Shown here piece after piece: positions 44,851 to 54,541 of a stretch of DNA of 64,000 nt (positions are counted from its first letter, which is position 1; each line of letters opens with the position of its first letter). The position numbers were made by a program, and so were the translations under genes. The stretch covers positions 310,001 through 374,000 of the forward strand of contig NZ_CP039292.1 in NCBI RefSeq assembly GCF_004798665.1. Direction: 5' to 3'. The notes beneath the pieces are model-generated. The model was given only the letters and a program-made list of their open reading frames with translations. It made no database searches and was not told the DNA's origin. Source of the DNA: Actinomyces procaprae. GTDB lineage: Bacteria; Actinomycetota; Actinomycetes; Actinomycetales; Actinomycetaceae.

Positions 44851-46104
44851 GTGAAGATCCTGCTGCTGGGGTCCGGCGCGCGCGAGCACGCCCTGGCCCG
44901 CGCCCTCGCTTCCGACCCCGCCACCACCGAACTCGTCGTCGCCCCCGGCAACCCCGGTACGGCCGACATCGCCACCAACATCAAGATCGACCCCACCTCC
45001 CCGGAGGAAGTCGTCGACCTGGCCACCCAGATGGCCGCCGACCTGGTCGTCGTCGGCCCGGAGGCGCCACTGGTCGCCGGGGTCGCCGACGCCGTCCGCG
45101 ACGCCGGCATCCCCGTCTTCGGGCCCGGCGCCGAGGCCGCCCAGCTGGAGGGATCGAAGTCCTTCGCCAAGCGGGTCATGGCCTCGGCCGGCGTGCCCAC
45201 CGCCGACTCCGTCACCTGCACCACCGAGGCCGAACTGGACACCGCCCTGCGCAACTACGGCGCGCCCTACGTCGTCAAGGATGACGGCCTGGCCGCCGGC
45301 AAGGGCGTAGTGGTCACCTCCGACCTCGAGGCCGCCCTCGCCCACGGGCGTGCCTGCCTGGCCAAGGAGGACGGGGCCGTCGTCGTCGAGGACTACTTGA
45401 ACGGCCCGGAGGTCTCCCTGTTCTGCATCTGCGACGGCGCCACCGTCCGCCCACTCGCCCCCGCCCAGGACTTCAAGCGGCTCGGCGACGGCGACGTCGG
45501 CCCCAACACCGGCGGCATGGGCGCATACACGCCGCTGACGTGGGCACCCGATGACCTGACCGAGCAGGTGCTGCGCGAGGTCGCGCAGCCGGTAGTGGAT
45601 GAGATGGCCCGCCGCGGCACCGCCTTCGTCGGCCTGCTCTACTGCGGCCTGGCCCTGACCGACAAGGGCCTGCGCGTGGTCGAGTTCAACGTGCGCTTCG
45701 GCGACCCCGAGACCCAGGCCGTCCTGGCCCGCCTCGACTCCCCGCTGGCCGAGCTGCTGCTGGCCGCCGCCACCGGACGCCTCGCCGAGGTCCCCGCCCC
45801 CCGCTGGTCGGAGCAGGCCGCCGTCGACGTCGTCCTGGCCGCCCCCGGCTACCCCGGCACCGTCACCACCGGCGGCCTGATCACCGGCATCCCCGACGCC
45901 GAGGCGCTCGACGGCGTGCACGTCCTGCACGCCGGCACCGCCCGCGACGACGACGGCAACCTGATCGCCTCCGGCGGGCGGGTGCTGTCCGTGGTCGCCC
46001 TGGGGGAGACGGTCGCCGACGCTCGCGCCCGCGCCTACGAGGCCGTCGGCAGGATTCACCTCGACGGCGTCCAGTACCGCACCGACATCGCCGCCGGGCG
46101 CTGA
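44851..46104 (+). CDS. purD: Phosphoribosylamine-glycine ligase
   Basis: Second step of purine synthesis: joins glycine to phosphoribosylamine using ATP. The 417-residue ATP-grasp enzyme is of usual length. It has MKILLLGSGAREHALARAL at the N terminus, GPEAPLVAGVAD, APYVVKDDGLAAGKGVVV, NTGGMGAYTP, and EFNVRFGDPETQ near 285. The start is GTG, supported by the leaderless promoter. Followed by a 0.5-kb gap before purC. Confidence 0.96.
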   Translation: MKILLLGSGAREHALARALASDPATTELVVAPGNPGTADIATNIKIDPTSPEEVVDLATQMAADLVVVGPEAPLVAGVADAVRDAGIPVFGPGAEAAQLEGSKSFAKRVMASAGVPTADSVTCTTEAELDTALRNYGAPYVVKDDGLAAGKGVVVTSDLEAALAHGRACLAKEDGAVVVEDYLNGPEVSLFCICDGATVRPLAPAQDFKRLGDGDVGPNTGGMGAYTPLTWAPDDLTEQVLREVAQPVVDEMARRGTAFVGLLYCGLALTDKGLRVVEFNVRFGDPETQAVLARLDSPLAELLLAAATGRLAEVPAPRWSEQAAVDVVLAAPGYPGTVTTGGLITGIPDAEALDGVHVLHAGTARDDDGNLIASGGRVLSVVALGETVADARARAYEAVGRIHLDGVQYRTDIAAGR

Positions 46105-46284
46105 GCCGATCGGTTCTTCCGCCTGCACGTCCAGTCGCTGCGGCGGTCAGCGGCGCGTCTGCGTGTCGGACCTGCGCGGGGGGAGCGTGTGTGCACTCCC
46201 CGGCATCATGTGCGCAGTGGCGGTGTCGCGTGTGCAGCGGGGCCGGATGACGCACCCGAGGGAGGGGCACCCGCGGCGTGCGGG

Positions 46285-46407
46285 TGTCATGGATTGCACC
46301 ACTTTACCCGTCTGTCTGATGCCCGTGACTGACTATGGTCGCGGAATTGCGCGGTTCTTGTGAAGCCTGGGCGGCGCTGACCGGCGAAAGTGGTGCATTC
46401 TGTGCCA
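46285..46407. repeat. 123-bp palindromic element, copy 3
   Basis: Ends are TGTCA...TTGCACCACTTT and AAAGTGGTGCA...TGCCA, the same 123-bp length as the other two copies. The interior differs but keeps a central CGCGGAATTGCGCGGTT. It lies in the purD-purC gap (46105-46681), where I see no other gene. Confidence 0.7.
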
Positions 46408-46681
46408 GGTGCGGCGCAGCCAGGACCGTCATCCGCCGACGTTGCGCGGCAGGAGGGGCGGGTCTCGTAGCGTGTCGTCCAGATCCGCCGAACGCATGAG
46501 TACCCCTTACGCACACGAGTCTTGGAGCTTTGCCGGTGTTTAGCGCGTGTATAACTCCGAATCTCGTGTGTCTGGCGACAATGCACGCGTATGTACCTAG
46601 TGCGCGTGCGTGACACGGTCACAGGTGATGGCTTGCGCTCCGCGCCTCGCCCGTCACCGCCCGCGGTGGCAGGATGAGCCC

Positions 46682-47641
46682 ATGAGCGAGACCAGCACCC
46701 CTGAGAGCCCCGCCGCCGAGCCCGGTGCGGGCGCGCCGCCGTCGGCCCCCGCCCTGCCCGGCTGGAAGCACGTCTCCTCCGGCAAGGTGCGCGACGTCTA
46801 CGCCCCCGCCGAGGTCGGCCCCTTGGCCGGGCAGGACGTGCTGTTGCTGGTCGCCTCCGACCGCATCAGCGCCTACGACCACATCCTGTCCACCCCGGTT
46901 CCGGACAAGGGCAAGGTCCTCACCGCCCTGTCCGTGTGGTGGTTCGAACAGCTCGCCGACATCGTCCCCGGCCACGTGGTCAGCCTGGACGTGCCGGCCG
47001 CGGTCGCCGGTCGCGCCATGATCTGCCGGCGCCTGCAGATGTACCCGGTCGAATGCGTCGCCCGCGGCTACCTCACCGGCTCCGGCCTGGCCGAGTACCG
47101 CTCCGACGGCACCGTATGCGGCCTGCCTCTGCCGGACGGCCTCACCGAGGCCTCCCGCCTGCCGGAGCCGATCTTCACCCCTGCCGCCAAGGCCGAACTC
47201 GGCGCGCACGACGAGAACGTCTCCTTCGAGCGAGTGGCGGAGATGGTGGGTCCCGCCGCTGCCGAGGCGCTGCGCGACACCACCCTCGCCCTGTACACCC
47301 GCGCCGCCGACGTCGCCCGCGCGCGCGGCATCATCCTGGCCGACACCAAGTTCGAATTCGGCCAGGACCCCGCCACCGGCGCCCTGACCCTGGGCGACGA
47401 GGTCCTCACCCCCGACTCCTCCCGCTTCTGGCCCGCCGACGCCTGGACGCCCGGCCGCCCCACCCCCTCCTTCGACAAGCAGTACGTGCGCGACTGGCTC
47501 ACCTCACCCGCATCCGGCTGGGACCGCGGCTCGGCTGCGGCGCCCCCGGCCCTGCCCGACGACGTCGTGCAGCGCACCCGGCAGCGGTACCTGGAGGCCT
47601 ACGAGCGGCTGACCGGCGGCCCGCTGGACCTGAGCGCATGA
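46682..47641 (+). CDS. purC: SAICAR synthetase
   Basis: Joins aspartate to CAIR in purine synthesis. About 319 residues with [11 protein letters not shown] near 35, [38 protein letters not shown] and [15 protein letters not shown], all hallmarks of the single-domain family. I chose the ATG at 46682 over the upstream ATG at 46628 because the extra N-terminal residues are not family-like. It ends in ATGA, overlapping the next gene. Confidence 0.95.
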   Translation: MSETSTPESPAAEPGAGAPPSAPALPGWKHVSSGKVRDVYAPAEVGPLAGQDVLLLVASDRISAYDHILSTPVPDKGKVLTALSVWWFEQLADIVPGHVVSLDVPAAVAGRAMICRRLQMYPVECVARGYLTGSGLAEYRSDGTVCGLPLPDGLTEASRLPEPIFTPAAKAELGAHDENVSFERVAEMVGPAAAEALRDTTLALYTRAADVARARGIILADTKFEFGQDPATGALTLGDEVLTPDSSRFWPADAWTPGRPTPSFDKQYVRDWLTSPASGWDRGSAAAPPALPDDVVQRTRQRYLEAYERLTGGPLDLSA

Positions 47642-48246
47642 GCACGCCGATGCCCTCCGGCCCCGCCCCCGGCACGACCCGGAGCTTCCAGCCCGGCCCC
47701 GGCTTCTTCGCGGCGGCGGTGGTTGTGGTCGCGGTGCTGCTGCTGGCGCTCGCCGCCGCCGTCTCCGGCGCCTTCGGTGCCCGGGGGCTGTCCGCCATCC
47801 TCGGCGGCGTTGCCCTGGTGATCGTCGGCGCCGGGCTGTTGCTGCTGCTGCGGGTGCCGGCACGAAGCGTCGTCGTCAACGCCCCCCGGCTGCGCCTGGA
47901 GCGCAACCGGGCACGGCTGGCTCGACGCGGGCCGACGGCGCGGCGAGGCGCCGATCCGGGGTACCGGGGCCGCCGTGAGGATGCCGCACCGCTCACGGTT
48001 CCTGGCACCGACCTGATCATCCCCGACTCCGGGGGGCGGCGGGAGCTGACCACGCTCGACGTCGTCACCGGACCGCTTACCACCGCACTGGCCACCACTT
48101 CCGCGGGGCGCAAGGCCGACGAGCTGCTGGCCGGCACCACCACCGGCGAGACGCTGATTCGTGTGTTCCAGCTGCTGGCGGGCACGCTCGGCTTCCTGCT
48201 GCTCGCGCTTGGGCTCGCCTCGATCCTCGGGCAGGTGATCGCGTGA
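47638..48246 (+). CDS. Small membrane protein coupled to purC
   Basis: A 202-residue protein. Two membrane segments lie near the N terminus ([20 protein letters not shown] and a second at about 50-70) and one at the C terminus ([20 protein letters not shown]). A basic cytoplasmic stretch ([15 protein letters not shown]) lies between. ATG 47638 overlaps the purC stop (ATGA), and its own end overlaps the next start (GTGA), so three genes are translated in series. Function unknown. Confidence 0.75.
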   Translation: MSTPMPSGPAPGTTRSFQPGPGFFAAAVVVVAVLLLALAAAVSGAFGARGLSAILGGVALVIVGAGLLLLLRVPARSVVVNAPRLRLERNRARLARRGPTARRGADPGYRGRREDAAPLTVPGTDLIIPDSGGRRELTTLDVVTGPLTTALATTSAGRKADELLAGTTTGETLIRVFQLLAGTLGFLLLALGLASILGQVIA

Positions 48247-49106
48247 CGCCGCCGCTGCGCGACCGCCGCCGGGAGGACGAGCGCGGTCCCGTCGACTGGG
48301 GTACCGGGGAGCGTGCCGCCGCTTACGCCGCCGACCGCGGCCGTGCGCGTGCGCAGGCCGAGGATGTTGCCGAGCCCGATGTGGATTGGGGGGCGCCGGT
48401 GGATGATCCGCCGCGCGCACGCCGGGGTGATTCCGGAACCGATTGGGGTGTGGGGCGCGGCCCCGAGCCCGCCGCCACCGGAACGCCCGGTCGCACGCCC
48501 TGGCCGGAGGCGGTACGCCGCCAACGGCTGGTCGGCATCCTGTTCGCATTGGGCGGCCTGGCGCTGGCCACCTGGTCCGCCATGCACCTGGCCACGAATG
48601 CCGAGGCCGGGCATCCGTGGCTGCCGCCGTGGCTCGTCGTCGTGCTCGGCGGCGCCGGGCTGGTCTCCGCCGCCGGCTACTTGGCGTGGGCCGGCGGTTC
48701 CGCCGTGCGCCATGAGGCCGAGCGGTGGGAGCCCACCATTCTTGATGCGGCAGCCGGTCTGACGGCGGGCACCGTCGATGCCGCCGACCCGCAACACCTG
48801 CTGGCCGGTGCGGGTCTGGGCGGGCGCGCGCTGCCGCCGGGTCAGCGCGGTGCCGGCGTGGGCGGCTCCGGGGTGCGCGTGGACTCCGGCCCCAAGCCGG
48901 TTATGGGTACCTCCACCATGGATCAGTCCGTGCACGCGCCGGCTGGTGTGGCGGGAGCGGTCGGCGGTTTCATGCTCGCCGCCGCGGTTGTGTGCGCGAT
49001 TCTCGCGCTGGTGCTGGGTAGCGAGTGGCTGCTGGGGACGGTGTTCCTGGCGCTCGGCGGTATCACGGCTGTCCGCCTGGCCGGCGACTGGCTCGGCACG
49101 ATCTGA
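48243..49106 (+). CDS. Membrane protein of unknown function
   Basis: A 287-residue protein. A charged N-terminal region of about 95 residues has three VDWG/TDWG repeats, then two pairs of membrane segments (LVGILFALGGLALATWSAMH near 100, LVVVLGGAGLVSAAGYLAW, and two at the C terminus). GTG start overlapping the previous gene. Likely works with the preceding membrane protein. No known domain. Confidence 0.75.
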   Translation: MTPPLRDRRREDERGPVDWGTGERAAAYAADRGRARAQAEDVAEPDVDWGAPVDDPPRARRGDSGTDWGVGRGPEPAATGTPGRTPWPEAVRRQRLVGILFALGGLALATWSAMHLATNAEAGHPWLPPWLVVVLGGAGLVSAAGYLAWAGGSAVRHEAERWEPTILDAAAGLTAGTVDAADPQHLLAGAGLGGRALPPGQRGAGVGGSGVRVDSGPKPVMGTSTMDQSVHAPAGVAGAVGGFMLAAAVVCAILALVLGSEWLLGTVFLALGGITAVRLAGDWLGTI

Positions 49107-49118
49107 CCGCAAGATGCG

Positions 49119-49228
49119 CGAGATCGGTAGATCTTACGTGCCGAGGTCGGTAGATCTTACGTGCCGAGGTCGGTAGATCTTACGTGCCGAGGTCGGTAGA
49201 TCTTACGTGCCGAGGTCGGTCGATATGG
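49119..49228 (+). repeat. 23-bp tandem repeat array upstream of purS
   Basis: Four exact 23-base units starting CGAGATCGG, linkers TAGATCTTACGTGC, closing with CGAGGTCGGTCGATATGG. It ends about 32 bases before a TAGGCT -10 (49261-49266) and 79 bases before purS. Confidence 0.9.
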
Positions 49229-49307
49229 CGGGCTGAGCGATTCACACTGACGCGGCCGGGTAGGCTGGACCCGACCCGCTCCCGCCCGACCGCATCCAGG
49301 AGGACCG

Positions 49308-49595
49308 ATGGGACGCATCGTCGTCGAGGTCATGCCCAAGCCCGAGATCCTTGACCCGCAGGGCAAGGCCGTCATGGGCAACCTACCCCGCCTAGGATTC
49401 GACCAGTTCACCGGCGTGCGGCAGGGCCGCCGCTTCGAGCTCACGGTTGACGGTCCCGTCACCGACGCCCACCTGGCCGCCGCCGCCGAGGCCGCCGAGA
49501 AGCTGCTGTCCAACCCGATCATCGAGGACGTCGTCTCCGTCACCGCCGACCCGGCCGACGGCGCGGACGCCGCGCCGAACCCCGAGGAGGCCTGA
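49308..49595 (+). CDS. purS: Phosphoribosylformylglycinamidine synthase subunit PurS
   Basis: A small subunit of 95 residues that bridges PurL and PurQ. Family motifs: VVEVMPKPEILDPQGKAV and RQGRRFELTVDGP. Strong ribosome-binding site (AGGAGGACCG) before ATG 49308. Its stop abuts the purQ GTG. A TAGGCT -10 and a repeat array lie just upstream. Confidence 0.95.
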   Translation: MGRIVVEVMPKPEILDPQGKAVMGNLPRLGFDQFTGVRQGRRFELTVDGPVTDAHLAAAAEAAEKLLSNPIIEDVVSVTADPADGADAAPNPEEA

Positions 49596-50291
49596 GTGAC
49601 CCGCATCGGCGTCATCACCTTCCCCGGCACGCTCGACGACGTCGACGCCGCCCGTGCGGTCCGGCTCGCCGGCGCCGAACCCGTCTCCCTGTGGCACAAG
49701 GACGCCGACATCCACGGCGTGGACGCCGTGGTGGTCCCGGGCGGCTTCTCCTACGGGGACTACCTGCGCTGCGGTGCCATCGCCCGCTTCGCCCCCGTCA
49801 TGGATGAGGTCATCGCGGCCGCGGGGCGGGGCATGCCCGTGCTCGGCATCTGCAACGGCTTCCAGATCCTCACCGAGGCCCACCTGCTGCCCGGCGCGCT
49901 CATCCGCAACAACCACCAGAAGTTCATCTGCCGTGAGCAGCGCCTGCGCGTGGAGTCCACCACCACCGCCTGGACCAACCTGTTCGAGGACGATGAGGAG
50001 ATCGTGGTTCCGCTGAAGAACGGCGAGGGCAATTTCATCGCTTCGCCTGCCGAGCTGGACCGCCTGGAGGGCGAGGGGCTCGTCGTCTTCCGCTACCTGG
50101 ACAACCCCAACGGCTCGGCCAGGGACATTGCCGGCGTGCGTAACGCGCGCGGCAACGTCGTCGGCCTCATGCCGCACCCCGAGCATGCCGTCGAGCCCGG
50201 CTTCGGCCCGGACTCCGCCGCCGGAGCACGGCAGGGAGTGGATGGTCTGCGCCTGTTCCAGTCCGCCATCAGTGCGCTGGTCGGGGCCTGA
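49596..50291 (+). CDS. purQ: Phosphoribosylformylglycinamidine synthase subunit PurQ
   Basis: Class I glutamine amidotransferase subunit (231 residues) that supplies ammonia to PurL. The nucleophile Cys is in [11 protein letters not shown] (about 88), preceded by [18 protein letters not shown]. The catalytic His-Glu pair is in [11 protein letters not shown] (about 195). GTG start immediately after the purS stop, so the two are co-translated. purL itself is 4 kb downstream. Confidence 0.95.
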   Translation: MTRIGVITFPGTLDDVDAARAVRLAGAEPVSLWHKDADIHGVDAVVVPGGFSYGDYLRCGAIARFAPVMDEVIAAAGRGMPVLGICNGFQILTEAHLLPGALIRNNHQKFICREQRLRVESTTTAWTNLFEDDEEIVVPLKNGEGNFIASPAELDRLEGEGLVVFRYLDNPNGSARDIAGVRNARGNVVGLMPHPEHAVEPGFGPDSAAGARQGVDGLRLFQSAISALVGA

Positions 50292-50366
50292 GCTCAGGTT
50301 CAGGGCTTCCTGCGTCGGCGGTCAGGGGCCGACGCCGTCTGGGCCGCTGACGGTGGCCGTTTCCTC

Positions 50367-50400
50367 AGTCGGGCGTCCGGTCCCTCCCGGGCGCCCGACT
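50367..50400 (+). terminator. Terminator after purSQ
   Basis: Arms AGTCGGGCG (50367-50375) and CGCCCGACT (50392-50400), with a partly paired GC-rich interior, followed by CGTTCTGG. It is 76 bases after the purQ stop. A plausible end of the purSQ transcript. Confidence 0.6.
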
Positions 50401-50562
50401 CGTTCTGGGTGCTGGGCTCCTTCCGGCGGTGTGTTCTCCGACCGAACGGCGGCTGTACCAGGTTACTGGCCCGGGCCCCGCCGACTGGCGCCGGTGTCTT
50501 CCCTTAACGTACGCGCACTACGAATAACGCAGCGGTGGACCGTGCCTCTCATCCACATTGCC

Positions 50563-50912
50563 TGTGGATAACTTCTTGTGTATCAAGGCTTTCCGGGTGC
50601 TGTGAACCGGGTCCGGTGACTTTTCGAGGCGCAAGCACCGGCGCGGTGGCGGCGGTGGCGGAAAGCGGCGTGCTGGCGCGGATAGCTCCCGGTCGCACAC
50701 CCCGCCGAAGGTGAGGAAACCGCGGAATTGCAACGATTTGACGGTGTGCTGGGAGGTGCGGTAATGGGGTGCCGGCAGGTGGGTGTTGCGGGTGAAGGTG
50801 CGGGTCTGGGTGCGCGCCGATGACCCGCCGGGAGACTACCCACAGGCTGAACCGCGTCATTGCCGCCCTCTCCGGAGCTGTGCACAAAGGTGTGGATAAA
50901 TTCTGTGGATAA
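50563..50912. other. Intergenic region with three perfect DnaA-box matches
   Basis: TGTGGATAA (complement of the DnaA box TTATCCACA) occurs at 50563-50571, 50891-50899 and 50904-50912. The whole 50401-51213 stretch has no credible gene. Two further similar blocks, GCGCAAGCACCGG and GCGCAAGCACTGG, near 50630 and 51020, hint at an old duplication of this stretch. Confidence 0.5.
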
Positions 50913-51213
50913 CCTTGTGGTGGGTGTGGCGGGAGCGACTGGCTGGGGCTGTCCCGGGCGACGTTCGTACCACTCACAGTATGTATGGTGCTGGTCACCC
51001 CGGGCGTGCTCGGCTGCGGCGCAAGCACTGGGGCGGTGCTGCGCGGCCCCGGGCGCACTGCGCGGCCCTGGGCGCACAACACCGCTCCTATCCCGAGGTC
51101 GGCCGTGCGCCCCGACCTCGGAGTCATTCAGTAACCCCCACGCGGCTTGGCCGACACCCTGACGGTGGTCGCAGCCGACGTCGTCGCCCTCCGGCCGCAG
51201 CGCCGGACGCTGG

Positions 51214-52632
51214 TCACTCGATGGAGCTGGCGATGGCGTCGACCAAGTCCAGCAGGTGCCGGTCGGGAAGGAACTCTCGGCGTACCGACTCGTGTGCGGC
51301 CAGTCCCATCTCATGTGCGCGCTCTGGGAGCCGCAGCACATCCGCTACCGCCTGAGCCCAGGCGGCGCCGTCGGCGGGATCCACCAGCACGCCGTCGACG
51401 CCGTCGTCGATCTGATCCTGGATGCCGCCCACCGCGGAGGCGACTACGGGAGCCTTCTTCCACATGGCCTCCGCCACCGGCAGCCCGAAGGCCTCCACCA
51501 GCGAGCGCTGCGTGACCACATCGGCCACCCGCTGAACCGCATTGACCACCATCGCGTTGACGTCCCGATCGTGCATGGGCACGGCGGCGATGTGCACGCG
51601 CGAGGCCACCGAGTCCGGAAGCAGGTCCCAACGGTCCAACACCTCACCCAGCACGGCGGCCGACTCGGCGTCGCGCTCCGGATCCGGGTCCGGGCCGACC
51701 AGCAGCAGGTGCGCGTCGGCGGGCAGCGCCGCAATATTGTCGGCGAATGCGTCGACCAGCTCCTTACCGCCCTTGAGGCGGTCCCAGCGGGACACCTGCG
51801 CGACCACGCGCACGTTCTGCGGCACCGGCAGGCCCGCGCCCGCCAGCGAGGGCAGCTGCCGAAGCGCGTCGGGGCGCCCGTCCTCGTGCACGAAGGCCAC
51901 GGCGTCGAAGGGGGGCTCGCCGTCGAACACGCCCGCCAGGCGTGCCACCGACCAGGACTCGTCCAGGTCCAGCACCCGGTTCTTGGGGGAGTCCGGGTTG
52001 ATGGACGGGGCGATCACCGCGCACCGCTCCGGCTCCACGAAGGGAGGCCGGTAGTCGGGGCGCGAGACGATCACCAGGTCGACCTCCTCCAGGTAGCGGT
52101 CAAGGAACGCCCATGCGCGCTGCCCGGCGTCACCCGTGTCCTGGGCGCCCAGGTGGCAGCGCCAGATGACGGCGGCGCCGGCTGCCCTCAGCGCCTTGGC
52201 CAGGCCGGCGGTGGGCGGGTCGTGCAGGATGACGACGTCGCCCTCGCGGATGTCGTCGACGACGTTCTCCGCGTTGGAGGCGATCACGTGCTCGTAGATG
52301 TCGCGCTGCTTCTCGGCGAGCTTGCCGCCGTCGCCGCGGTCGCCGTGAATGCCGGCGTGCAGGCGGGCGGAGATGGTCGTGAACTCGCTCGGGGCGTCCA
52401 GTACCAGCCAGCGGGCGTCGATCCCGATGTCCAGCGCGTAGCCGACCAGCGGGGCGACGATCTCCGCGGGGCCCGACGCCGCGGCGGACGTCGGCGTGAT
52501 AGTCCAGACGGTGCGTCCCTCCAGGAGGTTCTTGGCCGCTGCGACGCCGTCGCGCAGGCGTCGGATGGCGACCTCGTCCAGGTGGCTTTCGAGGTCCGAC
52601 AGGGGGAGCGGGGCGACGTCGATGGTTCTCAT
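51214..52632 (-). CDS. Family 4 glycosyltransferase, TreT-like (trehalose synthase type)
   Basis: A 472-residue glycosyltransferase. The first half has VILHDPPTAGLAKAL, AAVIWRCHLG and DLVIVSRPDYRPP, patterns of the TreT/trehalose phosphorylase branch. The second half has the nucleotide-sugar lobe (VAQVSRWDRLKGGKELVDAF) and the family EX7E-type block (VEAFGLPVAEAMWKKAPVVA). TreT joins NDP-glucose and glucose to trehalose; substrate here is inferred. The start ATG 52632 (MRTIDVAPLP) is chosen because the frame upstream to 52836 is not family-like. Single minus-strand gene between plus-strand neighbours. Confidence 0.8.
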   Translation of the reverse strand: MRTIDVAPLPLSDLESHLDEVAIRRLRDGVAAAKNLLEGRTVWTITPTSAAASGPAEIVAPLVGYALDIGIDARWLVLDAPSEFTTISARLHAGIHGDRGDGGKLAEKQRDIYEHVIASNAENVVDDIREGDVVILHDPPTAGLAKALRAAGAAVIWRCHLGAQDTGDAGQRAWAFLDRYLEEVDLVIVSRPDYRPPFVEPERCAVIAPSINPDSPKNRVLDLDESWSVARLAGVFDGEPPFDAVAFVHEDGRPDALRQLPSLAGAGLPVPQNVRVVAQVSRWDRLKGGKELVDAFADNIAALPADAHLLLVGPDPDPERDAESAAVLGEVLDRWDLLPDSVASRVHIAAVPMHDRDVNAMVVNAVQRVADVVTQRSLVEAFGLPVAEAMWKKAPVVASAVGGIQDQIDDGVDGVLVDPADGAAWAQAVADVLRLPERAHEMGLAAHESVRREFLPDRHLLDLVDAIASSIE

Positions 52633-52854
52633 GAGTAGATCCTGCCCCAAAGCCGTGTGATGCGCAGCACTTTCGACGGCGTGCCGTGTGTTTCGGGCTG
52701 TTGCGTCACCCTCAGCTGCTCGCACCGGCTTGCGCGTCGGGAGGTGCGGGGGAGAGGGTTGCCGGGTGATGAGTGTGTGGGAGGAATGGTTGTGTGCGGG
52801 TGCCTCCCACGATCCTCTCCCTGATCGGTTCGACACGCCTGGAGGAAAACAGTC

Positions 52855-53427
52855 ATGAGCCAGAGCCCCAACATTCCTGACCCCGGACAGTCACAGCCCA
52901 TGTGGCAGCCGGCCGGACCCGGGTCGTCTTCTGATGCCTACGGGCAGGGTTCAGCCTCTGGGTATGCGCAGGCGACTCGGCCTCCCGCCTACGGCAACGG
53001 GCAGCCGGGCTATTCCTACAGTCAGCAGCCCAACACTCAGCAGGCGGCGTATGCGGCCCCCGGTTATGGGGTGCCCTACGGGCAGGCGGGGTATGTGCAG
53101 CCCGGCTACATGCAGCCCAAGTCGAAGGCCGCCGCGGCGGTGCTGGCCTTCTTCCTCGGCGGCCTGGGAATCCACAACTTCTACCGGGGGCAGGTCCGCA
53201 GGGGTGTCATTCACCTGTGCTTGGTTGCCGCGGTGGTGGTGCTTTTCGTCATCGGTGGCGTAATCATCGTGGCGAATACGGATGACTTCGGATACACGCC
53301 GGACGGGCCCTCCGCCGCGGCTGGATTCAGCTTCATGTTCGCCACGCTCGTCGCCCTTGGAAACTGTATCTGGGCCCTCGTGGAGTTCATCATGATCCTG
53401 GTCTCCAGCGACGGCAGCCTCCGGTGA
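52855..53427 (+). CDS. TM2-domain membrane protein
   Basis: A 190-residue protein. The first 85 residues are a Gln/Tyr/Gly/Pro-rich low-complexity tail (YGNGQPGYSYSQQP). The TM2 domain follows: KSKAAAAVLAFFLGGLGIHN, then FYRGQVRRGVIHL and two membrane helices. A third hydrophobic segment ends the chain. TM2 proteins are common in actinobacteria and of unclear role. ATG 52855 has GGAGGAAA upstream. Confidence 0.88.
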   Translation: MSQSPNIPDPGQSQPMWQPAGPGSSSDAYGQGSASGYAQATRPPAYGNGQPGYSYSQQPNTQQAAYAAPGYGVPYGQAGYVQPGYMQPKSKAAAAVLAFFLGGLGIHNFYRGQVRRGVIHLCLVAAVVVLFVIGGVIIVANTDDFGYTPDGPSAAAGFSFMFATLVALGNCIWALVEFIMILVSSDGSLR

Positions 53428-53463
53428 AGGCGATCCGCGCCGTCTCCGGGAGGCGATCGCCGT

Positions 53464-53525
53464 CGAGGTCGGTAGATATAACCGCCGAGGTCGGTCGTTG
53501 TTACCGCCGAGGTCGGTCGATGTGG
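53464..53525 (+). repeat. 22-bp tandem repeat array (diverged linkers)
   Basis: Cores CGAGGTCGG at 53464, 53486 and 53508 give 22-base steps, one shorter than elsewhere, with linkers TAGATATAACCGC and TCGTTGTTACCGC and the closing TCGATGTGG. It lies between the TM2 and phosphoesterase genes. Confidence 0.8.
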
Positions 53526-53590
53526 CTTCCGGGCGGGACTTGGCGGCGCGGTGATCCTGGGCCGTTGGTGTTTCACTGAAGGAGCCGGTT

Positions 53591-54292
53591 GTGGAGACGC
53601 TTGCTGATTTCGACGAGCGCGTCGGCGCATTCCAGACCGACTCGGTCCCCGCCGAGCCGGTGTTCGGACTGCCCGCGTCCCTGGAGGAGAAGGTGGCCCG
53701 ACGAGTCGGCGTGCTGCGGCCCTTCTATGGGGACACGATCGCCTACTTCCTCGACGATCAGCTTCGGGAGCTCGTAGGGGCGATCGCGCATGACCTCCAC
53801 GGCCGTTTCGGCGAGTCGCTGTCGCTGCCGCTGCCCGTGGGGATGGCCCATGTGACGCTCCACGATCTCCATTCCGGTTCGGACCGGGCGCGGGTGTGGC
53901 CGCTGGTCGAGGCCGGCGCGGCGACGGCCGCGGAGCTGGTCGCGCGGGCGCGTGCGATCGGCCCGATCCGCACCAGGTGCACGGCGGTCTTCAACCTGGT
54001 GAATACGAGCGTCGTCGTCGGGATCCGGGCCGTTGACGAGTACGAGCACCGTAGGTTGCTGTCCGCTCGCGCATTGTTTGACGAGATCCTGCCCGCTGGG
54101 CCGTTCACGCCCCATATCACGCTTGCCTACTACCGGCCCGAGGCGCCCACTGCGCTGCCTCCCGACGAGCTTCGCGCCACGCTCGGGGAGCTGACCGGCG
54201 CGGTTGCGGACAGGCCTGTTGACCTTCTCCCGGAACGCCTGCACGCTCTGCACTTCGACTCCATGAGCAACTACTGGGTGGCCGAGCGGTAG
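53591..54292 (+). CDS. 2H phosphoesterase superfamily protein (LigT-like)
   Basis: A 233-residue protein with the two His-x-Thr motifs that define 2H phosphoesterases: HVTLHDL near 95 and HITLAYY near 175. Relatives act on 2',3'-cyclic phosphates or RNA ends. The GTG start at 53591 has GAAGGAG eight bases upstream. Ends in FDSMSNYWV. It stands alone between two repeat arrays; the physiological substrate is unknown. Confidence 0.78.
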   Translation: METLADFDERVGAFQTDSVPAEPVFGLPASLEEKVARRVGVLRPFYGDTIAYFLDDQLRELVGAIAHDLHGRFGESLSLPLPVGMAHVTLHDLHSGSDRARVWPLVEAGAATAAELVARARAIGPIRTRCTAVFNLVNTSVVVGIRAVDEYEHRRLLSARALFDEILPAGPFTPHITLAYYRPEAPTALPPDELRATLGELTGAVADRPVDLLPERLHALHFDSMSNYWVAER

Positions 54293-54392
54293 CAGCCGGC
54301 GCGGCGGAGTCCGGATCGCGAGCGTGTGCGCCGCAAGCACGACGCCGGAGCTCTGGTCCGCCAGCACGGCGGATGGGTGGCCGTCACAACGA

Positions 54393-54447
54393 CCGACCTC
54401 GGTACGTAAGATCTACCGACCTCGGTACGTAAGATCTACCGACCTCG
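54393..54447 (-). repeat. 23-bp tandem repeat array upstream of purL
   Basis: Two full units of CCGACCTCGG plus TACGTAAGATCTA, then a partial CCGACCTCGCGAG. It ends 55 bases before a possible -10 TAACCT (54502-54507) of purL. Confidence 0.85.
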
Positions 54448-54541
54448 CGAGTGGGGGCGGCGGACACAGGGGCGGAATAGGCGTGGGACGGCCGCGCCGG
54501 GTAACCTCGGTCCCGGTTCCACCGCCCACCCAGGAGCAGAC

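Noticed and set aside
50549..51341. Minus-strand frames that might be an HNH/DUF222 gene remnant
   Set aside because: The TGTGGATAA strings are reminiscent of such loci, but no HNH or DUF222 motif can be read in any frame.
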